Part shown: positions 23,455 to 35,140 of the stretch, one piece after another
Numbering within the stretch: position 1 is the first letter of the stretch
How the letters are laid out: each line of letters opens with the position of its first letter
Position numbers and translations under genes: made by a program
Notes under the pieces: model-generated
The model's database searches: none
What the model was told of the DNA's origin: nothing
The model's input: the letters and a program-made list of their open reading frames with translations, nothing else
Assembly (NCBI GenBank): GCA_016801885.1
Contig: CM028885.1
Coordinates: 866,955-930,954 of the forward strand
DNA from: Toxotes chatareus
Lineage: Eukaryota > Chordata > Actinopteri > Toxotidae
Length of the DNA: 64,000 nt
Direction: 5' to 3'

Positions 23455-24381
23455 TCAGATGAGTTTGGCTGAACACAACAACCTTCGGAGGTGTTTGGAA
23501 ATTTCTTTCATTTTCAGTCCGTATATCAGTGGATTAAACAAAGGATGATACAAAACTATTTGCAGTGTCATTATTAAACGAGCAGCTTTTGGAAAGTTCA
23601 GTTCCACTCGAGCTATACTGACATCATACACACTCAGAAGGGAGAAAGTGATTAAAACCAACAGGTGAGGTAAACAGGTCTCTGCAGCTTTTTTCCTGAC
23701 TGCTCTACAACTTCGATAGGATATTATAAATATCTTTGTATATGTGAAAATTATGAAGAGCATAGGGAGGATTACAAGATCTAATAAAGCGATCACACCA
23801 AATATAGTGATTAATGTTGATCTCACACATTGAAGCTGATAAATTGAATTGTTGCAAAATATTCCATTTAAAGTAAAGTTACACAGTTTAGCTTCAGCAC
23901 TCGCTATTGCAAGGACTGAAATATGTAAAACAGGTACAATCCAAGCTAAAAGCAGCAAAATACTCACAGTGGTTTTTCTCATGATAGTTGAATATTGCAG
24001 AGGTTTACATATAGACACATACCTGTCATAGGCCATGGCTGACAACAGAAAGAATTCTGAACTGCCTAAGTAATAAAATACAAAAAACTGAAAGACACAG
24101 GCTGAATATGAAATGATCTGTTTTTCTGACAAAAAGTCAGTCAGAAGCTTTGGGTAAATAGTCGTGCTGTAAAGGACACAGTTCAGTAGCAAAGCTGCAA
24201 TGAAAATGTACATCGGCTCATGGAGGTTTCTGTGGATCACGATAAGGTACACTATAGTACAATTACTGCAGATTATTAGAATATAAACTGTAAATATAAT
24301 CAGAAAATAAACATATCTGTATTTGTTAACTTCCACATACCCGTTAAGACATATGTATGTAACATTTAACTCATCATCCAT
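23455..24381 (-). CDS. Odorant receptor OR-4, intact
   Basis: 308-residue single-exon receptor with the same landmarks as OR-1: NVT, LHEPMYIF, MAYDRYVSIC, three ECL2 cysteines, SY, KAAETCLPHL and the NPLIY motif. The TM3 segment reads VFYYLGSSEFF and TM6 TFSLLSVYDV. ICL3 has RAVRKK instead of REVRKK. The 5' flank keeps the promoter module and, on the minus strand near 24465, a pyrimidine-rich CAG acceptor. The copy appears functional by sequence. Confidence 0.93.
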   Translation of the reverse strand: MDDELNVTYICLNGYVEVNKYRYVYFLIIFTVYILIICSNCTIVYLIVIHRNLHEPMYIFIAALLLNCVLYSTTIYPKLLTDFLSEKQIISYSACVFQFFVFYYLGSSEFFLLSAMAYDRYVSICKPLQYSTIMRKTTVSILLLLAWIVPVLHISVLAIASAEAKLCNFTLNGIFCNNSIYQLQCVRSTLITIFGVIALLDLVILPMLFIIFTYTKIFIISYRSCRAVRKKAAETCLPHLLVLITFSLLSVYDVSIARVELNFPKAARLIMTLQIVLYHPLFNPLIYGLKMKEISKHLRRLLCSAKLI

Positions 24382-24566
24382 GAATGTTTTCTCAAACTAA
24401 ATGTTCAGTAATAAAACGCACAGGCATGTAACCACTGTACATGAATAATGATCTGAAAAAGAAAGAAAAGTCTCACTGTAACAATCTGGAGTGTCTCATT
24501 CACAGATACCAGACCTTGAAATGCATTTGATGAACGTTCATGTTCAAGTTCAGAAAGTCTGTGGAG

Positions 24567-24606
24567 AGTTTTTATTAGGTTGCTTCAGCCTCCATGGATC
24601 TAATTA
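24567..24606 (-). promoter_or_regulatory. Putative OR-4 promoter module
   Basis: TAATTA core at 24601-24606 and ATAAAAACTCT box at about 24567-24577, minus strand, about 200 bp upstream of the ATG. Confidence 0.55.
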
Positions 24607-24934
24607 AACACTCCACCAAAATAAACTCAAACATCAAACTCTTGAGGCCTGTAGTCACAGAATTATTTATTAATTTGAGCATGTGCCCCATTACGTCATT
24701 GATTCAGCAACGGATTCAGTTTCACTCTATTGAAAAATGTGCATTAGTTTCAGTCAAGACATTTGATTTCTGGTAGTTTTAGTACAGTGTTGGTCAGTGA
24801 CCTGTTCTCCTCATTTTGTGGTGACTGCTGTCTCCGTCTTTGTGTACAGTCATCATGGTTTCAGGTGTTTATCATTATTATTACTATCCTTAATGCATCT
24901 TGGGAGGATTCACATCCGTACTCAGAGCTGCAGC

Positions 24935-25226
24935 TGTGTCGCAGCAAGTTACGAGTGCGGCTTTGGACTTTGGACCGCCTGGAGATTGGAGGGTTGCTGG
25001 TTTGATTCCTCAACCAAGCACAATGGATGTGGGTAGTGAAGGAGACTTCCTCCCCCCTTCCTCTGTGACCAAGGCTTGGGTGCCCCTGAGCAAGGCAGCC
25101 CTCTGCCCCAGCGTCTCTAGTTCATGTGCATGCTTTCTGTGTGTGTTTTGTTCACTATGTGTGAGTAAAATGCGGCTTGACAGATCAATAAAGTAATTAA
25201 ACTCTTAAGAAAAAAAAAAAAAACAT
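24935..25226 (+). mobile_element. tRNA-derived SINE
   Basis: A B-box-like GGTTTGATTCC (24999-25009) is followed by the CCCCTGAGCAAGGC segment seen in many fish SINEs. It ends in a poly(A) run at about 25210-25224. It sits between OR-4 upstream sequence and repeat block C copy 2. Confidence 0.6.
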
Positions 25227-25800
25227 GGCCAGGAAGCCTCTGGCTTGCTTATACACGACTCTGTCCCTACTTCCATAGGCAGTCTCCTTGGCTTGACCAG
25301 CAGTGACCAGAGCGCCCCAAAACTGCCCCACCATCAGTGTCCGGTCCTTTTGTTTTAACCAAGCCGTTTATCAGTAGCATGCTAGCATTGTCAGTGTGAG
25401 CTTGTCAGCATGCTGATATTAGATGTTAGTTAAAGGACCAATGTGAAGGATGTAGAGGGATCTAATGGCAGAAATTGAATAATCATAATTTTTTCATCAT
25501 GAATCACCTGAAGCTAAGAGTCGCTGTGTTTTCGTTAGTTTAGAATGAGTCCTTCATATCTACACAGGGAGCAGGTCCATGGTGCACCACCATGTTTCTA
25601 CAGCGGCCCAGAATGGACAAACACTGACTCTGGAGAGGGCTTTTTGGGTTTTTACGTTACCTGAAGGCCAATGTAGGGTTTCCTACATGCTTGGAAAGGG
25701 AGTGGTGAGGGGAGTAGCAGTCAGTTGATTGCAATCTGCAGCCTCACCACTAGATGCCACTAAATCCCACACACTGGTCTTTTAATGTTAGTTACATTTA
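25227..25800. repeat. Repeat block C, copy 2
   Basis: Paralog of 19570-20585 without the MITE and without the 1.4-kb insertion. It starts with a short LINE-derived stretch. No gene. Confidence 0.65.
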
Positions 25801-26335
25801 TTTCAAACCACCACTGCGCCTGAGTACCGGCACTAACATGCCTGCAAACTCTTAATCTTTTTTTTAGCTTTATCCTCTCTCAACAGTGTCCAATGACTAT
25901 ATTGCAATGGCAGTAAATTTAAATATATTGTAATTCCTGGCACTACATGATAAAGGGTTTTCTTCTTCAAATAGAGCCACAAAGCATCTAAACGAGCTGC
26001 AAACATGTACTCAGTAAGCTGTAGAACATTTTCAGAAAAACAAATGTGTACAACAATAGAAATGTGGCTTCTGAAGGACGCTCTGCTCTTGAAACACGTC
26101 CAGTGGACATTAACATGTTCTACTTGCAGGGGTGGTGCGTGATACAGCTTTGCTCTTGCAGTTTATCTTGGATGGTTAGCAATCTCATAGGTCTTTGCAT
26201 TTTTATTAACAGATAAAATGAATCCCACAGGTTCAAGATTATAAGAGGAATCAATGCAACCAAATACAACAAGAGAAATGTTGAATGATTAGTCACTGCT
26301 CAGTGTTTTAGTGTTGTGCTGTGAATCAGGAGGAA
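25801..26335. other. Noncoding, nothing recognised
   Basis: AT-rich intergenic sequence with no supported open frame or repeat structure. Confidence 0.4.
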
Positions 26336-26560
26336 GAGCAGGCTGTCCACTAATTGGGAGGAAGGTGGTTAGAGCTCTGGCTGCTCTAGTCTGTATGTCT
26401 AAGCGTCCTTGGGCAAGATACTGAACCCCAGTTTGCCCCTGATGCCTGTGCTATCAGTGAATGGGTGACTAGCATCATTGTCAGAGCTCTTTGGTTTGGT
26501 TTGGCGAAAGAAGGTGAAAAGGCTATGTAATATAAACTGTCATAGACAAGCAACAGCAAA
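26336..26560 (+). mobile_element. SINE-like repeat
   Basis: Contains CCTTGGGCAAGATACTGAACC and the following CCCCTGATGCCTGTGCTATCAGTG-like body typical of fish tRNA-SINEs. The tRNA head is degraded. Confidence 0.45.
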
Positions 26561-26902
26561 CATACTACATTTAACAAAACAGCCCGTTGTGCAGGTATTT
26601 TTTCATATAAAAGTCATCAGATGGTATTTGCTTTGTGATTTATTTAGTGTTCATTTAGGATTATAAATATGATCTAAATCCTAACAGAGATTTTCAATAA
26701 AACAAAATAAAAACATTGTGTTGGATATTTTAGTACCTGCAGAAAATGTATCAATAATTCCATTTTTAAAGGAGTTTTAGTCAGAGAAATAAATCCTAAC
26801 ATTAAACATCCTCCAAGAATCAGACATCATTACCTCACATCTCATTATTTCATTACTATCACAACAGAAAAGTCTGTCAGTGAAGAAATCAGTGCTGATA
26901 CA

Positions 26903-27829
26903 TTAGTTCACTTTGGCCTGACAGAACAACCTTTTGAGGTGTTTGGAAATTTCTTTCATTTTTAAACCATATATGATTGGATTAAAGAGAGGATGATACA
27001 TTACTATTTGCAAAGTCATGACAAAACGGGCAGTTTTTGGAAAATCTGATTCCAGTCTAATTATAATCATATCATATGTAAGCAAACAAGAATAGTTGAT
27101 TAAAACCAGCAGGTGAGGTAAACAGGTCTGTGCAACTTTTTTCCTGATTTCACCACAACTTCTATAGGAAATTATAAGAATCTTTGTATATGTAAAAAGT
27201 ATGAAGAGCATAGGGAAAAGTGCAACATTAAGGAGAACAACTAGACCATATATAGATAGCGCTCCTGAAGTCACACAGTAAAGATAGTTGAGCGAATTGT
27301 TGCAAAAAATTCCTTTCAAAGTAAAGTTACAGAGTTTGTTATTAACATTTAGTGCAATTGGTACTACAACCTGACAAGCAGGCAGAAGCCAAGCTAAAAG
27401 CAGCAAAATACTCACAGTGGTTTTTCTCATGATAGTTGGATATTGCAGAGGTTTACATATAGATACATACCTGTCATAGGCCATGGCTGACAACAGTAAG
27501 AACTCTGAACAGCTTAAAGAGTAAAATGTAAAAACCTGAAAGAGACAGGCTGAATAAGATATGATCTGTTTCTCAGATATAAAGTCAATGAAAAGCTTTG
27601 GGTAAATATTAGTGCTGAACAGAACAGAATTCAGTAACAAAGCTGCAATGAAAATGTACATGGGCTCATGGAGGTTTTTATGAATCACTATCAGACACAC
27701 AATAGTAGAATTACAGCAGAGTATTAGAATATAAGCTGTAAACATGATCACAAAATAAAGAGATCTGTATTGTTGCAGTTCCACATACCCATCAAGTGTT
27801 ATATATGTTACATTTAATTCAGCATCCAT
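26903..27829 (-). CDS. Odorant receptor OR-5, intact and divergent
   Basis: 308-residue intronless OR, the most diverged of the array (N-terminus MDAELNVTYITLDGYVE, ECL2 CNFTLKGIFCNN, TM6 INYSCLLTYDM). All structural motifs are present: LHEPMYIF, MAYDRYVSIC, SYRSCGEIRKKVAQTC and NPIIYGLKM. A stretch of about 120 bp over ICL2/TM4 (27391-27512) is nearly identical in DNA to the other copies while the rest has drifted. It lacks the shared 3' flank D and so predates the recent duplications. The promoter module is TAATGA-type (27970-28008). Confidence 0.92.
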   Translation of the reverse strand: MDAELNVTYITLDGYVELQQYRSLYFVIMFTAYILILCCNSTIVCLIVIHKNLHEPMYIFIAALLLNSVLFSTNIYPKLFIDFISEKQIISYSACLFQVFTFYSLSCSEFLLLSAMAYDRYVSICKPLQYPTIMRKTTVSILLLLAWLLPACQVVVPIALNVNNKLCNFTLKGIFCNNSLNYLYCVTSGALSIYGLVVLLNVALFPMLFILFTYTKILIISYRSCGEIRKKVAQTCLPHLLVLINYSCLLTYDMIIIRLESDFPKTARFVMTLQIVMYHPLFNPIIYGLKMKEISKHLKRLFCQAKVN

Positions 27830-27969
27830 TAAAAGGTAAATGTGACCAAATCAAACAGATTAGAAAACAGGTAAGCATGAACACAAATTTTATAACTTGC
27901 ATGTGAAAGTACATTTGGTGTGTGTTTGTGTTGAGAATCCAGAAATCCAACTGTCTGGGTGCGTGCAGT

Positions 27970-28008
27970 GATTTTATGAGACTGCCCCTCCCCCTGTGGA
28001 TCTCATTA
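27970..28008 (-). promoter_or_regulatory. Putative OR-5 promoter module
   Basis: Minus-strand TAATGA core at 28003-28008 and a CATAAAATC box at about 27970-27979. The surrounding GGATCT and CTCCACC blocks match the other ORs despite divergent flanks. Confidence 0.5.
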
Positions 28009-28129
28009 AACTCTCCACCTAAGACGTCAACATTACAAAAGCAGGGTAACCTGAGCTTATCGCTAACCCCTAGATCTGGCCGAATCTGTTGACTGTTTTA
28101 AAAACATTTCCACTTTTATTTAGACAAGC

Positions 28130-28283
28130 TTTGCAGATTGGCTGGGTGAAAACTACTTATATTATTTAATTGGTTTATTTTTGTTTTTATCTCATGGCAT
28201 AACGCTTATGTTGTAAAAGCACTTTAGTCTTTATCTGTGAAAAAAGTGCTATATATAAATAAAGTTTACTTACTTACTTGTTC
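28130..28283 (+). mobile_element. LINE 3' tail
   Basis: Matches the 3' end of the LINE at 10100-10200: ATAAATAAAGTTTACTTACTTAC ending. Only the UTR is present. Confidence 0.6.
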
Positions 28284-28417
28284 AGGCACACAACATAGAG
28301 GAACTATGTGGGGCAGGAGGAAGGGTATTCAACTTTAAAATTTTAGAGGTCCAGTGAAGAAATTTACTCATGTGAAGGTCTGAACATCATAATGTCAAAC
28401 ATTATGAATTATATATA

Positions 28418-28468
28418 CATACTGCATACATACATACATACATACGCTACATATACATACATACTTGC

Positions 28469-28505
<37 letters not shown>

Positions 28506-28552
28506 TGAGGCTATATATATATATATATATAAAGCTCAACATATATATATAG
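28418..28552. repeat. Compound CATA/TA microsatellite
   Basis: Interrupted runs of ACAT and TA repeats. Confidence 0.9.
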
Positions 28553-28728
28553 TATAATTCAAAAGAAGCTATTATCATAACATTGGGTGAGAGTCTTGTA
28601 CTTTTAACAAACCTGATACATTCGGTTAAAGCATTTGGACATTTGAAGTAGCTACATTTTCATTGGGCATCTGATGTGGCCCTTTCCAGCGTCCAACAAA
28701 AATGCCTGAGTTCAGTCAAATTTTTTGT

Positions 28729-29560
28729 CATTTGATTTCTGGTAGCTTTAGTCCGGTTTTGGTCAGTTACCTGTTCATGTAATTTTATTTGTGAACAGCA
28801 CTAAGTCAGGCTGGTTGTAATTGTTTTTGGACTTTTAGATCAAAATTTTTTCAATGTGGTAGCATTAGTTTCAGTCCCTCTGTGATCAGTGAGAGTGAAA
28901 GTCATTTCTTTCTGGTAGCTTTAGTCCGGTTTTGGTCAGTTACCTGTTCATGTAATTTTGTTGTGAACAGCACTAAAGGGGGCTGGTTTTTAATTGTTTT
29001 GGACTTTTAGATCAACATTTTTCAAGATGGCGGCGCGCATGGATGCAACGGCCCCTCTGTGATCCAGTGAGAGTGAAAGTTTTTTTCTTTACGAGACATC
29101 CATCCGCCTTAACCTATGATCGAGAGACTCTGCTAAGCATCAGAGCAAGGTGTGCTGGAAAAATCACGGTGCTTCAGTGTAACTTGGACATCCTAAGCCA
29201 GCACGGAATCCTACTTGGAGACTACGCCGGCAGCCATCCAGCGAGGTAGGAGGCAGAAAGCTGCAGTGCGGTGAAACAAAAGAGGGGGAAGAGAGCGGGA
29301 TACAGCACTGGGCTAAAGGGTTGCTCCCGCCAGATTCATTGCTCCCTTCTCTCCAGCGTTCACTCCCTTGACAACAAGCTAGACCAGCTTCGTTTTGCTG
29401 AGGACAACCTGCAAAAGGAGGTGGAGAGACTGCTGCCTGTGTCTTACCGTTCAGGAGAGTGAAAGCTAGGACAAGCGTTCCAGATCGCATTACATACAGC
29501 TGGGCCAGGGGCGACACTGTTTGAAGTAGGACAGAGACAATGAAAACTCCGGTAAGAGCT
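28729..29560 (+). pseudogene. LINE 5' UTR and ORF head, outermost host of the nest
   Basis: Two tandem 5' UTR-like copies of about 177 bp (28735-28910 and 28912-29090) precede and overlap the AAGATGGCGGCGC head (29025). The downstream frames contain the VHSLDNKLDQLR-type segment before the endonuclease (29360-29400). The sequence CCGGTAAGAG at 29550-29558 continues as CCGAGGCGGAGGC at 46011, across the BEL insertion. Confidence 0.7.
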
Positions 29561-29563
29561 AAC

Positions 29564-29926
29564 TGTAGAGGCCGTTTTATGATGTTTTGTAATGTATATT
29601 TGGGTCATCTATTTATGTTAAAAGGAAATTAAGTAAACATCCAGCGTGAGTAGCGTTCAGTCATTTTAATTTGATCATCTCTGTGGAAGAGGCGGGTAGG
29701 TACTTTTCTTTTGTTGAGACCCTTTTAGGAAGCGAGAGGTATCAAGGCGGTCTTTTTGACCTCACGTTAATAAGGATTGTTTTTGTTATAGATGAACTGA
29801 AAATAAACTATAATGATAGATTAGAGCATCTGTGAATTTTGCGTTGATTTTGGAGCATTAGCCGAGTCAAGTCAAGCGGGCCCTGTTATGATAAGCAGGA
29901 TTTTAAAACAATAGGAATGCATAACA
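29564..29926 (+). repeat. BEL 5' LTR
   Basis: Starts TGTAGAGGC and ends CATAACA. It aligns throughout with the 3' LTR (shared blocks TTTTGTAATGTATATTT and GTTAATAAGGATTGTTTTT). TGGTCAAAAGACC follows at once, where a primer-binding site would lie; the priming tRNA is not identified. Confidence 0.85.
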
Positions 29927-30663
29927 TGGTCAAAAGACCTAGGATCCGCTGAAATCAGGAGCTGGGACCCACTAGACCTTTAACTGCTTGGATGAATTAC
30001 GGGCAGCGGCAGAATTTACGGAGGAAGGTGAGATAATGTGAGACGTAAGCCTTCGGGGTAATGTAGAGACAGCCTTTGTATCCTGAGCAATGGAACTTTA
30101 TTTGTGGTCATATCATGACCATGATGTTTTTCAACGACCCATCCCATTTTTCTCCCTGGCTATGAAGAAAAGAACCTCATGGTGATTTGGAAAGCATGCT
30201 TTTTGATAAAATACTATGGCTTTTGCATGTAAGTAAAATTTCTTGTCCAACTTAATCCCAACTTGATTGTGTCAAAAACAAATTGATTCAGAGTAGAGAC
30301 AACTGATATCATCCATGTTAAAGAACTACCATCATATAAAACTCTGTGATTGAATGCTAGTTGAAGATTAGCCTGAAAAGAGAGGTGTTTTTTCTCTAAA
30401 GGTGTTTTAATGGGGTAAAGCAGAGACCATGCTCTGGGGTAAAAAACAACCAGCTGACCAGTTTCATGGTCTCAATCCACTCAAGTGCCGCCAACTGGCA
30501 TTTGAGTATGCCAATTAAAACAATATCCCTGTCCCTGACAATTGGACAACGAACCAGTGTGCAGGTGGGCTAGGGTATACAAGAGATTGCATGATTGTGT
30601 CGGTTAACGAACTGATATTGCCACAAAGCTTAATCTTATAATAATTTATTATGTACTCTTTTA

Positions 30664-31545
30664 GGTGAATCTTGGTTTTCTGGCTTCCCAGCACGTCGCC
30701 ATCTCTCTGTCCGAACTCCAGAGGCAACATCCTTGGGAAGAGCTACAGCCTTCAACAGAACGACAGTGGGGGAGTTCTTTGATAATCTGGCTGTAGTGAT
30801 GGACAGGTGACAGAAATAATTATTTAGTTGCTAATGTTTTATGGAGGATTTACCTGTAGAATTTGGTTGATTCTGATATGGTTCTTCCCTTGCCTCTCCT
30901 TTAACAGGCATACATTTCCTCCACACATGATTTACAATGTTAACGAAACTGGCGTCTTTACAGTCCAAAAGCCAGGGCGGGTAACCTATACACAATACAC
31001 TAGAGAACACCAGAATGATACTGAGTGGGTTGTGAGAATGACTAACTTTTGACACAATGCTGAAACTAATGCTAAGTAATGTTTTGAACTTATGAACTGG
31101 AAAAAATGAAGAGACTGAAAAGAAATACATGTACCTTAAGACCTGCAGAAGCCTACTGATTGCACATGCCATTAATTCTAAACTTTCTATTTGATTCAGG
31201 TTGTCACAGAGAGAGGAAAAAAGCAGGTTGGTTCTGTCATATCGGCTGAGAGAGGAGAACAGGTGACTGTGGTGTGTGCAGTGAATGCTGCTGGAAATGT
31301 CGTACCCCCGATGTTCGTCTTCCCCAGAGTTAGGTTTAAGGACTGCTTCATGACCGGAGCACCTCCAGGAGCCAAAGGTAGGTCAGCAGTGACACCATGG
31401 AACATCATTTCGGGATTTAGGTCCACTGGGATTTTTCCATATAACCAAGATATTTTCCCTGATGAAGCGTTTGCACCATCCATGGTGTCAGATCAGCCAA
31501 CCCAAACCAGGTTCATCCACTTTAGATTGTCCACACTCTGTAGAT
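30664..31545 (+). pseudogene. pogo-like transposase, 5' exons
   Basis: Three exon-like blocks joined by GT-AG introns in frame. Exon 30664-30806 carries an HTH_CENPB-type segment (PEATSLGRATAFNR). Exon 30908-30980 carries the DDE strand NVNETGVFTVQ. Exon 31200-31376 carries VTVVCAVNAAGNVVPPMFVFPR. The family usually reads NxDETG, so the first catalytic Asp appears changed to Asn. The middle of the catalytic domain is missing between 31376 and 31385. The later part (VTPWNIISGFRSTGIFPYN) is the family's usual C-terminal segment, followed by a frameshift into 31462-31845. Confidence 0.75.
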
Positions 31546-31844
31546 GATCCAGATGGTCCACACCCTGCCGATGATCTACCTGTGGATATCCCACCCGCTG
31601 AAGATACTGTACTCGCTGATGCTAATCCATCTTCTTCATCTCCTACACATGGATGTGCCTCCCCAGCTTACTCCAATTTGCCATGTGATTCCAGCCAACC
31701 TGGATATGTGTCTCCTCCTGAACTCTTACCACTTCCCAAATGTCCTCCCGGAAAACAAACCAAACAAAAGCATGTGAAGACAGCCATACTGACTGATACT
31801 CCAGAGAAGCAGGCAATCGAAAAGGCCCATGAAGAAAGACAAAA

Positions 31845-34800
31845 GAATCAGAATCAGAATCAGATTTATTGGCCAAGTTTGTACATACAAACAAGGAATT
31901 TGACTCCGGTTTTTCTTCCTCTCCTGTGGTACAACAACAAAGACAACAACAACAACACACAACCGACGGAACACTAATGGTGCAATGGGACAGTCTGAAT
32001 GTGGGTAGTGCAATTTGTTCCAGAATATAACTATATAACTATTTACATATATATAAATATATATTCAGACTATTACAAATATATATTCAGGCTATTGAGA
32101 GAAATAGTGCAGGTTATAGTGCAAAAAACATAAAAAGACACTGAAATGAGGTAGTGGAAAATGTGCAAAGATGCTGAAGGAGGTAGTGGGGAAAAAAACA
32201 GTCACATATTCATCAGAGCCACAGCCTGGGGAAAGAAACTGTCCTTGTATCGGCTGGTTTTGGCGAGCAATGTTCTGAAGCGCATGGCGGAGGGGAGGAG
32301 TTTAAACAGTTTGTGACCAGGATGTGAGGGGTCTGCAGAGATGTTTTTAGCACGGTTCCTAACTCTGACCTGGTATAGGTCTTGTATGGAGGGCAGGTCG
32401 GTGCCGATAATCCTCTCTGCAGCCCGGATTGTCCGTTGCAGTCCAGTCTTATCCCGTTTGGTGGCTGATCCAAACCAGACGGTGATGGAAGTGCAGAGGA
32501 CAGACTGGATGATGGCGCTGTAAAAAATGATCAGCAGCTCCTTAGGCAGGTTAAACTTCCTGAGCTGACGTAGGAAGTATAACCTCTGCTGAGCCTTCTT
32601 CCTTAAACAGTCAATGTGGAGGGTCCACTTCAGGTCCCGGGAGATGGTGGTACCCAGAAACCTGAAGGATTCCACGGTGGACACTGTATTGTTCTTGATG
32701 GTGAGGGGGAGGGAAGTGGGGGGAGGGTTCTCCTGAAGTCCACTGTCATCTCCGCTGTTTTGAGCAGGTTCAGCTCCAGGTGGTTCTGACCACGCCACAG
32801 GACCAGCTGTTTCACCTCCTGTCTGTAAGCAGACTCGTCGCCGTCCTGGATCAGTCCAATGACAGTGGTGTCGTCTGTGAACTTCAGAATTTTCACAGAT
32901 GGATCACTTGAGGTTCAGTCATTAGTATAGAGGGAGAAGAGCAGTGGGGAGAGGACACACCCCTGGGGGGCACCAGTGCTGATGGACAGGGTCTTGGATG
33001 TGATTCTCCCAAGCCTCACCTGCTGCTGCCTCTCCGTCAGGAAGCTGGTGATCCACTGACAGGTGGAGGCGGGCACTGTGAGCTGGGAGAGCTTCTGATG
33101 GAGGAGTTCAGGGATGATGGTGTTGAACGCTGAACTGAAGTCCACGAACAGGATCCTTGCATATGTCCCTGGGGAGTCGAGGTGGTGCAGGATGTGTTGC
33201 AGTCCCATGTTGACTGCATCATCCGCCGACCTGTTTGCCCAGTAGGCAAACTGCAGGGGGTCCAGCAGGGGGCCAGCTATGTCCCTCAGGTGGTTCAACA
33301 CCAGTCTCTCAAAAGTTTTCATGACCACAGACATCAGGGCGGCAGGTCTGTAGTCATTAAGTCCAGTGATAGTGGGCTTCTTGGGCACTGGGATGATGGT
33401 GGAGAGTTTGAGGCAGGAGGGCACTTCACACGGCTCCAGGGATTGGTTGAAGATCCGGGTGAAGATGGGCGTCAGCTGCTCAGCACAGACTCTCAGGCAG
33501 GAGGGGGACACTCCATCAGGTCCTGGAGCCTTCCTGGTCTTTTGTCTCTGAAGGAGCCGACACACATCCTCTTCACGGATCGTCAGGGCAGGCGGGGGGC
33601 TGGGGCAGTGGGGAGGTGTTGCAGGTGGGTTCTTTGTGTGGCCGTGACGTGTGAGAAAGTCCTTATCAAACCTGCAGTAGAAGGTGTTAAGTTCCTCAGC
33701 CAGTCTGGGATCTTCCGCAGGGTGGGGGGATGGTTTCCTGTAGTTGGTGATGTGATTAAGACCTCTCCAAACTGATGCAGAGTCATTTGTTGAGAGGCTG
33801 TTTTTTAGCCTCTCACTGTAGCTTCTCTTTGCCACTCTGATCTCCTTGGTCAGTTTGTTCCTGGTCTGTTTAAACAGGGCCTGGTCCCCACTCCTGTAGG
33901 CCTCCTCCTTGGCCTGGCGCAGCTTCCTCAGATTGGGAGTAAACCATGGCTTGTTGTTGTTATATGTGCAGAAGGACTTGGTCTGCACACACATGTCCCC
34001 ACAAAAACTGATGTACGATGTCACAGTGTCAGTAAGTTCGTTGATGTTAGTGGCTGCAGCTTCAAAAACACTCCAGTCAGTGCAGTCAAAGCAGGCCTGT
34101 AACTCCAGCTTTGACTCCTCTGTCCATTTCTTCACAGTCCTAACCACAGGCTTAGAAGATTTTAGTTTCTGCTTGTAGGTTGGGATGAGATGAAGCAGAC
34201 AGTGATCAGAGAGCCCTAGTGCTGCTTGCTGGGAAACAGCGGGTAGGCATCTTTCAAAACCGTGTAGCAATGGTCCAGTGTGTTTGAGTCTCTGGTGGGA
34301 CATTTGATGTGCTGCCTATATTTAGGAAGCTCACGTGTGAGGTTTGCGCTGTTAAAATCCCAGAGAATGATAATGAGGGAGTCCGGGTGTTTTCTCTCAG
34401 TGTCTGATATCTGGTCGGCAAGCTGTTGTAACGCATGTGTTACGCAAGCTTGGGGGGGTGTACACTGACCAAAACAAACGAGGAGAACTCCCACGGAGAA
34501 TAAAAAGGTTTGCAATTTATGAAAAGTGTCTCTAGGTGAGGGCTGCACGACTTTTCTAACACCGTGACATCTGTACACCAACCTTCGTTTATATAGAAGC
34601 AGATTCCACCACCTTTCGTTTTCCCTGAGAGCTCAGTGCAAAGTTGGAAGCCCGGCAGCCGTAGTGCGCTGTCCGGGATGCGCTCACAGAGCCAGGATTC
34701 AGTGAAACACAAGGCGGCGGATCTACGAAAGTCCAAGTTGATTTGGTTGAGCAGCAGCAGTTCATCTATTTTGTTCACCAGGGAGCGGACGTTGGCCAGG

Positions 34801-35125
34801 TGAATAGACGGGAGCGAGGTTCGAAGTCCCCTCTGCCTCAACTTGACGAGCGCTCCTGCTCGTTTCCCACGACGACGTCTCCGGCAAATTCCATAGAGCG
34901 CTGCTGCGCCTCCGACCAAAATCTCTGTAAAACTTTCCGGATTGATGAAAGCTGGGGGAGAAAGATCTGGGGATGTCTCTCTGATATTTAGAAGCTCCTC
35001 TCTGGTGAAAGTGATCAGTGAGGGGTTACAAAAAGCTCCAAAAAAACACAAAAACACGCAAAGTGCAAGAGAGCGAAGTACCGAGGTTGCCACCCTGTCA
35101 AGTGCCATCTTTGCTGTTTAACTGG
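31845..35125 (-). mobile_element. Near full-length LINE (L2/CR1-like), inactive
   Basis: Read on the minus strand, it begins AAAGATGGCAC (35110). The ORF pieces in order are: signal-like head and endonuclease (35108-34440, FTESWLCERIPDSALRLPG), endonuclease end (34581-34216), and the long RT frame (34303-32915) with RKAPGPDGVSPSCL, DYRPAALMSVVMKTFERL, LFVDFSSAFNTI and STGAPQGCVLSPLLFSLYTND. Then come KFTDDTTVIGLI (32896-32630) and the C-terminal part (32798-32202). The 3' tail is GATTCT repeats at 31845-31863. A few frameshifts and stops break it. It is the best preserved LINE in the window and is inserted in the pogo-like transposase gene. Confidence 0.88.
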
Positions 35126-35140
35126 CAGTTAAACAGCAAA
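35110..35140. repeat. 15-bp inverted repeat at LINE 5' junction
   Basis: The arms 35110-35124 and 35126-35140 are perfect reverse complements around one G. The right arm is host transposase coding sequence; the left arm is an inverted copy at the LINE 5' end. Confidence 0.85.
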
